Shown: positions 6,573 to 15,949, counted from the first letter of the stretch. The stretch: 64,000 bases of DNA from Bacteriovorax sp. (GCA_014377485.1 JACMPM010000055.1:1-64000), one strand, 5' to 3'. Notes: generated by a model not told the origin, from the sequence alone. Numbers and translations: made by a program.

Positions 6573-8123
6573 ATGTTGGATAATAATATAATTGAGCAAC
6601 TGAAAACTGTATTTACAAAACTTACGAACACTGTGGACTTAGTTTATGATCTAAGTGATCATGCGGACCAAGCTCAGTTGGTCGAAATGCTCGGTGAAAT
6701 TGGTTCAACGTCTCAGTATATTGAAGTAAAAACTTCTAAAAATTTTTCTGACATTCCTCAATTTCATATTGCTCATAAAGGTTTCACCAATGGGATTTCG
6801 TTTAAAGGAATACCTAGTGGTCATGAGTTTACTTCACTCATACTGGCCATTTTAAATTCTGATGGAAAGGGGAAATTTCCAGATCAAAAAATTATTGAAA
6901 GAATTAAAAAATTAAAAGGACCAATAGAGCTTAGAACTTTTATTTCATTAAGTTGTGAGAATTGTCCTGATGTCGTGCAAACCTTAAATCAAATGGCGAT
7001 TATTCACGGAAACTTCAAACACCAAATGGTTGATGGAGCATACATACAAGCAGAGATTAAAGAGCTTGGTGTTCAGGGTGTTCCGAGTGTTATTCATGAT
7101 TCAAAACTGGTTTACTCCGGAAAACTAAGTTTGATAGATTTACTCTCGAGTCTTGAGAAGACTTTTGGAGTTGAAGAGTCGAATGTATTGTCCGATCCTA
7201 ATCTAGGGCAATTTGATGTTGTCATTATTGGTGGTGGGCCTGCCGGAGCAGCGGCTGCGATTTATAGTGCAAGAAAGGGTTTGAAGACTGCTTTATTAGC
7301 TGAAAAAATTGGAGGTCAGGTTCAAGAGACTAAGGGGATTGAGAATTTAATTGGAGTGAAGTACACGGAAGGACCAATGCTAGTAGCTCAATTTAATCAA
7401 CATATTGCAGAATATCCTATTACAGTGTTCGAGCATCGAAGAGTGAGTGCTGTCATAGAAGATTCTATCAAACGGATTGAGATTGAAGGTGGAGAGTTTT
7501 TAACGACGAAATCTATAATTGTGACAACTGGAGCGAAATGGAGAGAGCTTGGTATTCCAGGAGAAAAAGAATATATCGGTCGCGGTGTTGCCTTTTGTCC
7601 TCACTGTGATGGACCTTATTACAAAGGCAAAAAAATTGCAGTTGTCGGTGGAGGAAACTCTGGTGTTGAAGCAGCTATAGATCTTGCAGGGATTGTGAAA
7701 GAAGTTGTGTTGTTTGAATTTATGGATCAGTTAAAAGCAGATAAAGTTTTAATTGATAAATTGAAATCACTTCCGAATGTATCGATTGTGACAGAAGCTC
7801 GGACTTCGCAAATTATTGGAGATGGCCAAAAGGTCGTATCGCTTGAGTATGAAAATAGAAAATCTAAAGAGATGATGAAGATTGATCTTGACGGAATTTT
7901 TATACAGATTGGATTGTTGCCCAATAGTGGGTTTATTAAAAACATTGTTGAGACGACTAAGTTTGGAGAGATTATTATTGATAATAAAAATCGAACTTCA
8001 GCAAAAGGGATTTATGCTGCTGGAGATGTAACGACCGTGCCTTATAAGCAGATCGTGATTGCAATGGGTGAAGGAGCTAAGGCAGCGTTGGCTGCGTTTG
8101 AAGACCAGATGTTTTCCCTTTAA
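6573..8123 (+). CDS. ahpF: Alkyl hydroperoxide reductase flavoprotein subunit AhpF
   Basis: About 516 residues. The N-terminal double-thioredoxin domain carries the CENC redox pair (SLSCENCPDVV, about residue 130); the C-terminal thioredoxin-reductase-like part has the FAD motif IIGGGPAGAAAA, the active-site CPHCDG and the NADH motif VVGGGNSGVEAA. Electrons pass from NADH through FAD and the two Cys pairs to AhpC. The ATG at 6573 is preferred over that at 6567 because GGGGA (6562-6566) is then 6 bp away. It is co-transcribed with ahpC and its stop codon abuts the convergent mlaD stop (8124). Confidence 0.95.
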   Translation: MLDNNIIEQLKTVFTKLTNTVDLVYDLSDHADQAQLVEMLGEIGSTSQYIEVKTSKNFSDIPQFHIAHKGFTNGISFKGIPSGHEFTSLILAILNSDGKGKFPDQKIIERIKKLKGPIELRTFISLSCENCPDVVQTLNQMAIIHGNFKHQMVDGAYIQAEIKELGVQGVPSVIHDSKLVYSGKLSLIDLLSSLEKTFGVEESNVLSDPNLGQFDVVIIGGGPAGAAAAIYSARKGLKTALLAEKIGGQVQETKGIENLIGVKYTEGPMLVAQFNQHIAEYPITVFEHRRVSAVIEDSIKRIEIEGGEFLTTKSIIVTTGAKWRELGIPGEKEYIGRGVAFCPHCDGPYYKGKKIAVVGGGNSGVEAAIDLAGIVKEVVLFEFMDQLKADKVLIDKLKSLPNVSIVTEARTSQIIGDGQKVVSLEYENRKSKEMMKIDLDGIFIQIGLLPNSGFIKNIVETTKFGEIIIDNKNRTSAKGIYAAGDVTTVPYKQIVIAMGEGAKAALAAFEDQMFSL

Positions 8124-8924
8124 CTACTGTTCACCCTTCTTAATCGATTCACGTAGAAAATATTTTAAAACCTTATTGCGGTTGGCACCACCAACGAGAG
8201 AGCGTAAATCTTCATGCAAACCTTGATCATATATAAGCGCATGTAGAGTTCCTGGTCCTTCTTCAATTTGTTTGGTGATCTTGCTCATTGCTTCCGAAGA
8301 CTGTTTAAAGTTCGTCACTGTTTGAGTGAGATGTTTATCATTTAAGCTGCTCATTACTTTATTAGTGCTGGCAGTTAAATTTTCAAGATTTAATAGAATT
8401 TTTTCTAAACGATTATTTTCCACAGATGACAGAATTCTATCAAACTTAGTGAGAATGCTTCCAGCGGCAACCATTAAGTCTTCACTCTTTGTGATGATAT
8501 GTTCGAATTGATTGCTTTCATTGGTGACGAGGGTATCACCTTCCTGCACTGAAGGAGCGGCATCAGTCCCACCGTTAATTTCTAAAAATTTATCACCGAG
8601 AACACCTTGAGTTTTAAAAGTCATTGTGGCATCTTTTTTAACCCACGTTTTATAATCTGCACTTACTCCGAGAGTAATGACCAAAGTGCTGACGCTTTTA
8701 AATTTAATTGAAGAAACACTTCCGATCTTAATTCCTTTTAATTGAAGTGCAGCGCCTTCTTTTAAGTTCTGAGCGTTTGTTACTTCTGTTTTTATATAAA
8801 CACGTCTCGAAAAAAGTGCATTTTCTTTGTTGAGCATAAAGATTGTGACAGCGCATACGCCAAGGAGGATTGAAATAAAAAATCCGGAGATTAGATAATT
8901 TTTTTTATCAGTTGGCTTTATCAT
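8124..8924 (-). CDS. mlaD: MCE-domain phospholipid-transport protein (MlaD-like)
   Basis: 266 residues. One N-terminal membrane anchor (about 11-31) is followed by an MCE domain (about 38-120; LKEGAALQLKGIKIGSVSSI and GVLGDKFLEI are typical), then a helical tail similar to other MlaD/Ttg2C C-terminal regions. MlaD forms the periplasmic hexamer through which lipids pass to or from the MlaFE transporter. It is the last gene of the operon, 2 bp after mlaF. The tail (about 120-266) is longer than in E. coli MlaD and may form the extended helical tunnel seen in longer MCE proteins. Confidence 0.88.
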   Translation of the reverse strand: MIKPTDKKNYLISGFFISILLGVCAVTIFMLNKENALFSRRVYIKTEVTNAQNLKEGAALQLKGIKIGSVSSIKFKSVSTLVITLGVSADYKTWVKKDATMTFKTQGVLGDKFLEINGGTDAAPSVQEGDTLVTNESNQFEHIITKSEDLMVAAGSILTKFDRILSSVENNRLEKILLNLENLTASTNKVMSSLNDKHLTQTVTNFKQSSEAMSKITKQIEEGPGTLHALIYDQGLHEDLRSLVGGANRNKVLKYFLRESIKKGEQ

Positions 8925-8926
8925 AG

Positions 8927-9664
8927 TTATTCCTTGGTGCTCGTAATGAATTTTTTGACGATCGGGTCTTCAGAGTTCTGGAACTTTTCAGGTGTATCGT
9001 TAAAGGCGATTTTTCCTTCGTGTAAAACGACGATACGGTCACACAGCATAATGGCAGAGGGAATATCGTGAGTGACAAAAATAGAAGCGAGGCCTTTCAA
9101 TTTTAGTTTTTGCATCAAAGAGACGACATTTAAAGTATTGGCCGGGTCGAGTCCAGCTGTAGGTTCGTCATATAAAATAATTTCGGGATTTAAAATCATC
9201 GCTCTAGCCATACCGACACGTTTTTGCATACCACCTGATAAATCAGAAGGCATAAGATCTTCTTTACCTTCGAGATCTATTAACTTTAACATCTTAGCCA
9301 CTTTGTCTTTGATTTGATTATAGCTAAATTTCGTATGTTCAAATAAAGGATAGGCGACATTTTCAAAAACATTGATGGAGTCGAATAGAGCACCGCTTTG
9401 AAAAGAGTATGAAATTTTAATTCGAAAAGGGATGAGAGCATTTTCTGAAAGATGATCAATTCGTTTTCCACTGAAAAGAATTTCTCCTTTATCGATTTGC
9501 TCGAGCCCAATAATTGATCTGAGGAGAACTGATTTTCCTGTTCCAGAGCCACCGAGAAGACCCAAACTCTCTCCTTTGTGGAGTGTAAGATTAATACCGC
9601 TATGGATTGTGTTGTTCCCGAAAGATTTATGAATGTTTTTTAATTCCAGGATTACTTCATTCAT
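8927..9664 (-). CDS. mlaF: ABC transporter ATPase (MlaF-like)
   Basis: 245 residues with a full set of ABC motifs: Walker A LGGSGTGKS, Q-loop YSFQSGALFDS, signature DLSGGMQKRVGMARA, Walker B IILYDEPTAGLD and switch His (FVTHD). SFQSGALFDSINVFENVAYPL is the MlaF/Ttg2A hallmark. It powers retrograde or anterograde phospholipid transfer at the inner membrane with MlaE and MlaD. Gene spacing of 2-3 bp on both sides indicates one operon. Confidence 0.93.
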   Translation of the reverse strand: MNEVILELKNIHKSFGNNTIHSGINLTLHKGESLGLLGGSGTGKSVLLRSIIGLEQIDKGEILFSGKRIDHLSENALIPFRIKISYSFQSGALFDSINVFENVAYPLFEHTKFSYNQIKDKVAKMLKLIDLEGKEDLMPSDLSGGMQKRVGMARAMILNPEIILYDEPTAGLDPANTLNVVSLMQKLKLKGLASIFVTHDIPSAIMLCDRIVVLHEGKIAFNDTPEKFQNSEDPIVKKFITSTKE

Positions 9665-9667
9665 AAA

Positions 9668-10459
9668 TTACCAAATAACCAAAAAGATTTTACTAATAAA
9701 AAAATCAGTTACTAAAATAAGTATTGAAGCTGTTACAACAACCCAGGTTGTCGTCAAGCCAACACCTTTAGTTCCATCTCTTGTTTTAAGACCTTTGTAA
9801 CAAGCAAAAATAGTAATGATTCCCGCGAACACCGCAGACTTAACCAGTCCAGACATATAGTCGTGAAATTTTACAGTTGAAAAAACTTTATAAAGATAAA
9901 AACCAGGCACGATATCAAATTCGCTTTTACAAACGACCATTCCGCCGAGAATCCCGACTGCAAAAGCAAGGGCGGAAAGAAGCGGGAGTGAAATCACCAG
10001 TGACCAAAAACGTGGAACTACTAAAACTCGAACGGGAGAAGTTCCGAGTGCTCTAATTGCATCGACTTGTTGAGTAACGTTCATTGCTCCAATTTCTGCT
10101 GCAATACCTGAACCAACACGGCCAGCTACTAATAAAGATGTAAAGAGCGGCGCCATCTCGCGGGCAAGTGAAAGAGAAACTACAGCCGGAACATAAAGTG
10201 TTCCACCAAACTTCGCAAGTCCATAACCAAAGTTAAGAGTCATAACTAAACCCATCGTCAAACCAATGACGACAGTAATTGAAGTTGATCCATATCCAAT
10301 ATGATTAATTTGCTCCATTAGGCGGGAAAAATAAAATGGACCTGTGACTGTGCATTTTAATGTTTCAAACAACAGACCAAAAATCTCACCTACGAAAATA
10401 AAAAATTCTCGTGTAGATAAGTAGAGGCTTTCTATTTTGCTTTCTATTATTTTAATCAA
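9668..10459 (-). CDS. mlaE: Lipid ABC transporter permease (MlaE-like)
   Basis: 263 residues with an N-terminal interfacial helix and about five transmembrane helices. SLAREMAPLFTSLLVAGRVGSGIAAEIGAMNVTEQ-type sequence (here ending NVTQQVDAIRALG) is the diagnostic MlaE/YrbE segment. It forms the membrane part of the transporter with MlaF. Its start overlaps the stop of the upstream lipoprotein gene by 4 bp. Confidence 0.93.
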   Translation of the reverse strand: MIKIIESKIESLYLSTREFFIFVGEIFGLLFETLKCTVTGPFYFSRLMEQINHIGYGSTSITVVIGLTMGLVMTLNFGYGLAKFGGTLYVPAVVSLSLAREMAPLFTSLLVAGRVGSGIAAEIGAMNVTQQVDAIRALGTSPVRVLVVPRFWSLVISLPLLSALAFAVGILGGMVVCKSEFDIVPGFYLYKVFSTVKFHDYMSGLVKSAVFAGIITIFACYKGLKTRDGTKGVGLTTTWVVVTASILILVTDFFISKIFLVIW

Positions 10460-10947
10460 TTAAGAATAATCCTCTGTAGGAAAAGTTTCAGTGAGGGTGA
10501 ATCAGCATCCAGATTTTTTTGATTAGTAGAGATTAAAATATAGTCATAGATGCAATTGTTTTTCTGAATAGTGACGATTCTGAAAAAACGTATGACTCCG
10601 TCAAGCTTTCCATTGGCAGCGACTTCCACTGCTTCCCGGTTCTGATAGAAAACATTTTTATTTTCAGTGATTTTTACATCTTCTATACCGGCAAGCATGG
10701 AAGAGGTGAGGGAATTGAGAGTGCTCGCCTCGTATTTTCTGCAGGCACTATTAAAAAGAAAGAGAGACTTGGTATTTTTATTTTGAAGAGCGAAATCAGA
10801 TCCTTCAGAACTCATTGTAGACCAAGGATAAAGATTTTCTTCTGTTAATTTATTTTCAACACTGATACTTTTTTTATAAACACCGCTATCTGTGGTGGAG
10901 CAAGAACTCAAGATCAGTAAGAATAATAATAGTAAAATGTGTTTCAT
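10456..10947 (-). CDS. Lipoprotein, first gene of the mla operon
   Basis: 163 residues with a lipoprotein signal (MKHILLLLFLLILSSCS, Cys at about 16). No recognised domain; a Cys pair further on (CRKYE and NNCIYD) may form a disulfide. The 4-bp overlap with mlaE shows translational coupling, so it is probably an accessory of lipid transport. It is not recognisably MlaA, MlaB or MlaC, none of which is encoded nearby. Confidence 0.7.
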   Translation of the reverse strand: MKHILLLLFLLILSSCSTTDSGVYKKSISVENKLTEENLYPWSTMSSEGSDFALQNKNTKSLFLFNSACRKYEASTLNSLTSSMLAGIEDVKITENKNVFYQNREAVEVAANGKLDGVIRFFRIVTIQKNNCIYDYILISTNQKNLDADSPSLKLFLQRIILN

Positions 10948-11195
10948 AAACTCGTCTAAAATAGTTTGGTTTTAGGCCATCATTCGTTAAGCGTTTATCT
11001 TTATTAGAATAGCGTTCTAAATTGTTGTAAACAGAGTAAATTATCCACATGTCATATTAATGACAAGAAATATTTGCCGCTCGGAAAAATATTCCTTTAA
11101 AAAATTTCAAAACAGAGTAAACTTAGTCCTGAGTCAGAAGTGCATTCAGGATGAATGAAACTTTATTTAACAAGGCTCCCATAAGGACAAATTTG

Positions 11196-14033
11196 ATGCG
11201 AACAGGATGTTTCGTGACAATGTGCCCAGTAAAAAAAATCTTCAAATTTTTGACGTTTTTTTTCCTTTCATTAATCCTTTTGGAAAATATTTCCTTTGCT
11301 CAATCTATTATGGATCAAGAGAAGGCATCAACCTACCTACGTTGGAACTTCTTTACCGGTCGCGATCAACTTCAATTCAATAAAAAAGGTAATAAGGTTG
11401 TTATAAAGACTCTTAATAATGATCTTTACAAGAATCTTAAAGAAGAGCTCGCTTCTTTAAAGATAGATCAGTCTTATATCAAAGGTATTAACTATAAAGA
11501 GTCTGATACTGAAGCCAACTCGGCCAGCGCATTGGCAATCGAAATAGAATTAAAAAATGATAACGTTGAAATGTTTAGTTTTTATCGTGAAAGAGACAAA
11601 AAATATGTAGTCGATTTTTGGATGGATGGCGACACTGTCTCTCTTAATAAAGCGGCCATTAAAAAACCGATAGAAGAAGACCAGGTTGTAGACGTCACAT
11701 CAAAGCCTTTGCCAATCGTTCCGGTTATTACTAAAGCTCCAAAGACTAAGGTAAAAAAGAATCAGGCGAATAAACCTGCATCAAAAGAAGATTTAGTCTC
11801 GATCGTTAAAGAAGATAAAATACTATCTAGCTTTATAGTTGATCCAAATAAAGTCGTTGTAAAGTCAGACAAAGAGATTCTTGCTGAAGAAGTTGAATCA
11901 AAAAAACCATATAGAGACTTCCGTTACGGAGCTACTTTTATTTGGGATTATGATCCAATAGCTCCTGCATATAAAGAAGTTGTTAATTTAAAAACTAAAA
12001 TCCCAGAAATCTTTTATCCAATTGCCAATCGTTCATTCAAGAAAAGCGAGCAGGAAGCTCATCTGCAACTAACCATTAATCTTTATAGAAAGAAAAAATG
12101 GGGATTGATGTATAAATCAATCAAATTATTCCAACAAAAATACGGAATGGAAAAAGAATGGGAACTTGTTGAGTTTATCAAAGCCAATGCTATTTTAAGA
12201 GAAAATATTGAGACTCCAAATCCAGAACTCTTTAAGAATGCTTTTTCAATTCTAAGCACTCTTTCTGAAAAAAGTGAGAACTACGAACTTAAAAAAGCGA
12301 TCTACAAATACCTACTGACTTTTTATATGGCAAAAGGGGAGCATTTAAAAACTCTTCAATTATCAAAGAACTATTACGCTGGTACTCGCGATAATTTTGA
12401 CTTTGAAGAATCGGCCATTCCAGCAGAAGCAATGTTGAATTCTTTAGCAAAACTTGGACAAATAGAAAAAATTCAAGAGTTGTCGCAAGAGAAGTCTATG
12501 AAAAAGATTCTGCCAGCTCAATTAATCTTATCGTATCAAACATTTAGTTACCTTCGTTCTGGAGATCTCACAAGCCTGATTGCTCTTTATGAAAAAAATA
12601 AAGCTTCATTGGCTAAACCAATTGATCCGGTTATCATGTACAACACGGCCGAAGCTTACTTCAGAGTAGGTCGCTATAATGAATCAATGGCCCTTTATGA
12701 AGATTTTGTAAAAAATTATTCTCATGAATTCGTAGCTTCCAACGCCAGCCTTAGAATTGCACTTTGCTCAGATCTAATGGATCGTAACTATCAGGACACA
12801 TTAGAACTTTATAAGAGAGCAATTGATCAATCTGTTGATAGTAATGTCAGTTATGAAGCCCGCATCCGTTATGTGGCGTTTAGAGGCGTGAGAAAGATAG
12901 CTCTTGATGACCGCGACCTGGAAATTAGAATTTTTCTGGAACAAGACAAGAATTTAAAAACAATTCCAGATAAAAACCTTTCAAAACTATTGCAACAAGT
13001 AAGACTTCGTTCCTTGATTGTGGATGGAAAATACAAAGAAGCTCTGGCTTATTTATCACTTCTCCCGATGGTGACAATGCCTAAGATCGATGCTCGCGTT
13101 TTTGACGGCGACGGTGCAGAAATTATTTACGGAATCATTTCTGATTTCTATAAAAAATCAGAGTACTCACAAGTTATTAAGGCTTGGCAAACTTACAAAG
13201 ACAAATATGTTGATAAAGTGGCACAGGATCCATTTATTAACTTCGTCGTAGGAAGCAGCTATGTGAAGCTTGGCCTCTATAAAGGCTTTGACGAGGTCTA
13301 TGCAAGCTTTGAAAAGTTAAAAGATACTCCGAATAGAACATTCCCAATTTGGATCGCTCGCGGCAGTTTCCAGAAGGCCAGTGATCTTCTCAGTGAATTG
13401 GTTTTAATCAAAGATATCAAGCTACAAAACTGGGACTTAGTTCAGAAGAATATCGCAGTTTTCGGAAAAAGAATGACTAACTATAATAAGACTAATTACT
13501 ATAGAGGATTGGTTGCTTTTAACCAAAAGAACTATCCGGAAGCTGTCACACAATTTGAGAATTTTTTCTCTAAACAAGACCAAAGAATAATATATGATCC
13601 TTCAGACGTTGCGGATATGATCCGGGCCTATACTGACTCCATCTATGAATTAGGTCAGACTGATAAATTCCTGAAAGTAAGTGAAGCAATCTTAAATGAC
13701 ACCAATAGCTTCGGCACGGATAATGCTTATATACAGAACGTGCGGGAAAGAATTGCCTACCTTGGTATCGAAATAACCGCCGGATTTGGTAAGAAAGAGA
13801 ACTACATGTTATTTGAGAAAAAGATTACTGATTTTAAAAAAGCTAATCCTAGATCGATTTACACTGGACGAGTGAATTATCTTTTAGGACAGGCAATGAT
13901 CATTAATCAGAAAGTGAAGGAAGGAAGAGATGTTTTTACAAGTTTGATGAACGATAAGAATACTTCGGATTACATCAAAGAACTTGCAAAGAGTGAACTG
14001 AGTTTATTGAATTTGAAGGAAAAAACTTTATAA
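11196..14033 (+). CDS. Exported TPR-repeat protein at the head of the flagellar operon
   Basis: About 945 residues from the ATG at 11196, chosen because AAGGAC lies 8 bp upstream; an ATG at 11151 has its SD too close. A hydrophobic export signal (KIFKFLTFFFLSLILLENISFAQS) precedes an N-terminal beta-rich region like an AMIN domain (about 35-110), a Lys-rich linker and a long series of TPR-like helical pairs (for example MYNTAEAYFRVGRYNESMAL and INFVVGSSYVKLGLYKGFDE). It stands 27 bp before the FlbD-like gene and probably opens the operon. A periplasmic scaffold for flagellar or envelope assembly fits, but no exact function is known to me. Confidence 0.8.
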   Translation: MRTGCFVTMCPVKKIFKFLTFFFLSLILLENISFAQSIMDQEKASTYLRWNFFTGRDQLQFNKKGNKVVIKTLNNDLYKNLKEELASLKIDQSYIKGINYKESDTEANSASALAIEIELKNDNVEMFSFYRERDKKYVVDFWMDGDTVSLNKAAIKKPIEEDQVVDVTSKPLPIVPVITKAPKTKVKKNQANKPASKEDLVSIVKEDKILSSFIVDPNKVVVKSDKEILAEEVESKKPYRDFRYGATFIWDYDPIAPAYKEVVNLKTKIPEIFYPIANRSFKKSEQEAHLQLTINLYRKKKWGLMYKSIKLFQQKYGMEKEWELVEFIKANAILRENIETPNPELFKNAFSILSTLSEKSENYELKKAIYKYLLTFYMAKGEHLKTLQLSKNYYAGTRDNFDFEESAIPAEAMLNSLAKLGQIEKIQELSQEKSMKKILPAQLILSYQTFSYLRSGDLTSLIALYEKNKASLAKPIDPVIMYNTAEAYFRVGRYNESMALYEDFVKNYSHEFVASNASLRIALCSDLMDRNYQDTLELYKRAIDQSVDSNVSYEARIRYVAFRGVRKIALDDRDLEIRIFLEQDKNLKTIPDKNLSKLLQQVRLRSLIVDGKYKEALAYLSLLPMVTMPKIDARVFDGDGAEIIYGIISDFYKKSEYSQVIKAWQTYKDKYVDKVAQDPFINFVVGSSYVKLGLYKGFDEVYASFEKLKDTPNRTFPIWIARGSFQKASDLLSELVLIKDIKLQNWDLVQKNIAVFGKRMTNYNKTNYYRGLVAFNQKNYPEAVTQFENFFSKQDQRIIYDPSDVADMIRAYTDSIYELGQTDKFLKVSEAILNDTNSFGTDNAYIQNVRERIAYLGIEITAGFGKKENYMLFEKKITDFKKANPRSIYTGRVNYLLGQAMIINQKVKEGRDVFTSLMNDKNTSDYIKELAKSELSLLNLKEKTL

Positions 14034-14060
14034 ATTAGTCTCAGGATGGAGGCGATTCGT

Positions 14061-15014
14061 ATGACAGGAGGTCAGATGGAAGCAGTGATTAGAGTAGAAC
14101 TTTTTGGAACTGATGCAAGAGTTGAGAAAGCTCTTCTACAAGCGAGAAACTTATCTGTTAGTAAAGCCTCGGTATTAGTTGTTGGTGAAAACGGGGTAGG
14201 TAAAAGAACTCTAGGTCGTTACATCCATGAAAATTCAGGAAGAGCTAGCCAGCCTTTTGAATTAGTAGATTGCTCACTTCCAGCTCAGGATGTTGAGAAC
14301 AGAATTCTAGGTCATAGAGACAATGCAACAGGAAGATTCAACAAAGGAATCCTTGAAGCAGCTAATAAGGGGACAGTGGTATTTGCTAATATCGATTGTC
14401 TTGATGAAGAATTCCAAAAAAGACTCCATAAAATTATTAACGAACTTGAAGATTACGATATCGACGTTCGCTTAGTTGCTACAACAACTAAAAATCTATC
14501 TAAACTTGTTGGTGCAGGAAGATTCTATCGCGGATTATTTTCAATCTTCGCAAATAACGCTGTAACTATTCCTGCGTTAAGAGAAAGACAAGAAGATCTT
14601 CAAAGATTAGCCCGTCACTTTATGAATGAAGCAACTGACGCTTCTGAAATGTCGAGTGAGATCGATTCAATCGCAATGAATAGAATTACTTCTCATTACT
14701 GGGCAAATAATATTCATGAATTAAAGCAAGTGATTTCAAGTTCAGTGAATAACAATTCATCTTTATTAGATGAAAGCGCTTACGAAGTTAGCGATAAAAA
14801 ATCAGTAAAATTCATGAGTGATGATGACTCTGAAGGTGTGAGACTTATGTCGTTGAAAGATGCTGAAAAACTTCTTATCAAAAAAGCACTTATTCACACG
14901 ACTGAAAATAGAACTCAAGCTGCAAAAATTCTTGGTGTTTCTATTAGAACTCTTAGAAACAAAATCAATGAATACAGAAATGATGGATCGTCTTATTTTG
15001 TTAATTTGAGATAA
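14061..15014 (+). CDS. Degenerate FlbD-like AAA+ regulator lacking the sigma-54 loop
   Basis: About 317 residues from the ATG at 14061 (GGAGG 8 bp upstream; starts at 14046 and 14076 are also possible). No receiver domain. A sigma-54-activator AAA+ fold is recognisable: Walker A GENGVGKR, then GHRDNATGRF where canonical proteins have GHEKGAFTGA...GRF, so the GAFTGA loop is deleted. Walker B reads VVFANID instead of IFLDEIG, so both acidic residues are gone, and the second arginine of FRxDLYYRL is Ile. The C-terminal Fis-like helix-turn-helix (ENRTQAAKILGVSIRTLRNKINEYR) is intact and FlbD-like. It likely binds flagellar promoters without itself driving open-complex formation, perhaps as a repressor or a partner of another activator. 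Confidence 0.85.
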   Translation: MTGGQMEAVIRVELFGTDARVEKALLQARNLSVSKASVLVVGENGVGKRTLGRYIHENSGRASQPFELVDCSLPAQDVENRILGHRDNATGRFNKGILEAANKGTVVFANIDCLDEEFQKRLHKIINELEDYDIDVRLVATTTKNLSKLVGAGRFYRGLFSIFANNAVTIPALRERQEDLQRLARHFMNEATDASEMSSEIDSIAMNRITSHYWANNIHELKQVISSSVNNNSSLLDESAYEVSDKKSVKFMSDDDSEGVRLMSLKDAEKLLIKKALIHTTENRTQAAKILGVSIRTLRNKINEYRNDGSSYFVNLR

Positions 15015-15056
15015 CCGTTAGGTCAATTGCAACCTAAGTTGCAATTGACCTAACGG
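15015..15056. other. 19-bp perfect inverted repeat between flbD-like gene and flgB
   Basis: 15015-15033 and 15038-15056 are perfect reverse complements with a 4-nt CTAA loop. No T-run follows on either side, so it is not a typical intrinsic terminator. It starts right after the stop codon and ends 22 bp before the flgB ATG. Confidence 0.9.
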
Positions 15057-15078
15057 CAGCTAGAAAAGGAGAACTGTT

Positions 15079-15486
15079 ATGAATATTGATGATAAAACAA
15101 CTCAGGCCCTTGCTGCTTCTTTGAAGTTCAGACAGATGCGCCAGGAATTGATCGCGTCTAATATCGCAAACGCAGAAACTCCAGGCTACAAAGCTAAAAA
15201 AATAGATTTTGAAGATGCTTTGGCCCGTGCTCTTGATACTGATGAACAACAAACTTTAAAAACTACCGACTCTAAACATTTTAATGTTGGAGGCGGTGGT
15301 TTTAATAATTTGCAGCCAGAAATTTACGAAGAATCTAACGGGATCGTGAGTCCAGATGGAAATACGGTTGATCGTGATGCCGAGATGGCAGAGATGGCAG
15401 AAAACAAAATTATGTACGATGCCTCAGTTCAATTACTGAATAAAAAATTAGGTCTAATGAAGTACGTCGTTGGATCTGATCGTTAG
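15079..15486 (+). CDS. flgB: Flagellar basal-body rod protein FlgB
   Basis: 135 residues, normal length. RQELIASNIANAETPGYKAKKIDFED is the flagellar rod/hook N-terminal signature, and the C-terminal helix ends in the FlgB-type segment (MYDASVQLLNKKLGLMKYVV). It forms the proximal rod with FlgC, FlgF and FliE. AAAAGGAGAA precedes the ATG. The hairpin just upstream may set its expression apart from the regulator gene. Confidence 0.95.
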   Translation: MNIDDKTTQALAASLKFRQMRQELIASNIANAETPGYKAKKIDFEDALARALDTDEQQTLKTTDSKHFNVGGGGFNNLQPEIYEESNGIVSPDGNTVDRDAEMAEMAENKIMYDASVQLLNKKLGLMKYVVGSDR

Positions 15487-15508
15487 TTAAATGTTAAGGA
15501 GTGAGTGA

Positions 15509-15949
15509 ATGGATTTATTAACAAGTTTAAAAATTAGTTCATCTGGATTAACTGCCAATAAAAAAAGAATGGCAGCGATCTCTTCTAATATAGCCAACGC
15601 TCAGACTACAAGAACAGCAGAGGGCGGAGCTTACAAACCGAAAGAAGTAGTCTTTGGATCGGAGCCCGCAAAAGAATCTTTTTCAGAAATCCTAAGTGGT
15701 GAGATGGAAGAGAATGCTCAGACTGTTATTGCGAAAGAAGTTACTAATAGCAAGAAACCGCCGGTTTTAAAATATGAACCTAACCATCCGGATGCAAACG
15801 CAGAAGGATATGTGGCTTATCCCAACATCAACACGATGGAAGAGATGGCCAATATGATTGAAGCTTCACGTGCCTATGAAGCAAACATCAATGCGATGAA
15901 TACTGCGAAAAGTATGGCAATGAAAGATTTAGAAATTGGTAAAAATTAA
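15509..15949 (+). CDS. flgC: Flagellar basal-body rod protein FlgC
   Basis: 146 residues. LKISSSGLTANKKRMAAISSNIANAQT is the N-terminal rod signature, and EEMANMIEASRAYEANINAMNTAKSMAMKDLEIG is the FlgC C-terminus. Proximal rod subunit; 22 bp after flgB. Confidence 0.96.
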   Translation: MDLLTSLKISSSGLTANKKRMAAISSNIANAQTTRTAEGGAYKPKEVVFGSEPAKESFSEILSGEMEENAQTVIAKEVTNSKKPPVLKYEPNHPDANAEGYVAYPNINTMEEMANMIEASRAYEANINAMNTAKSMAMKDLEIGKN

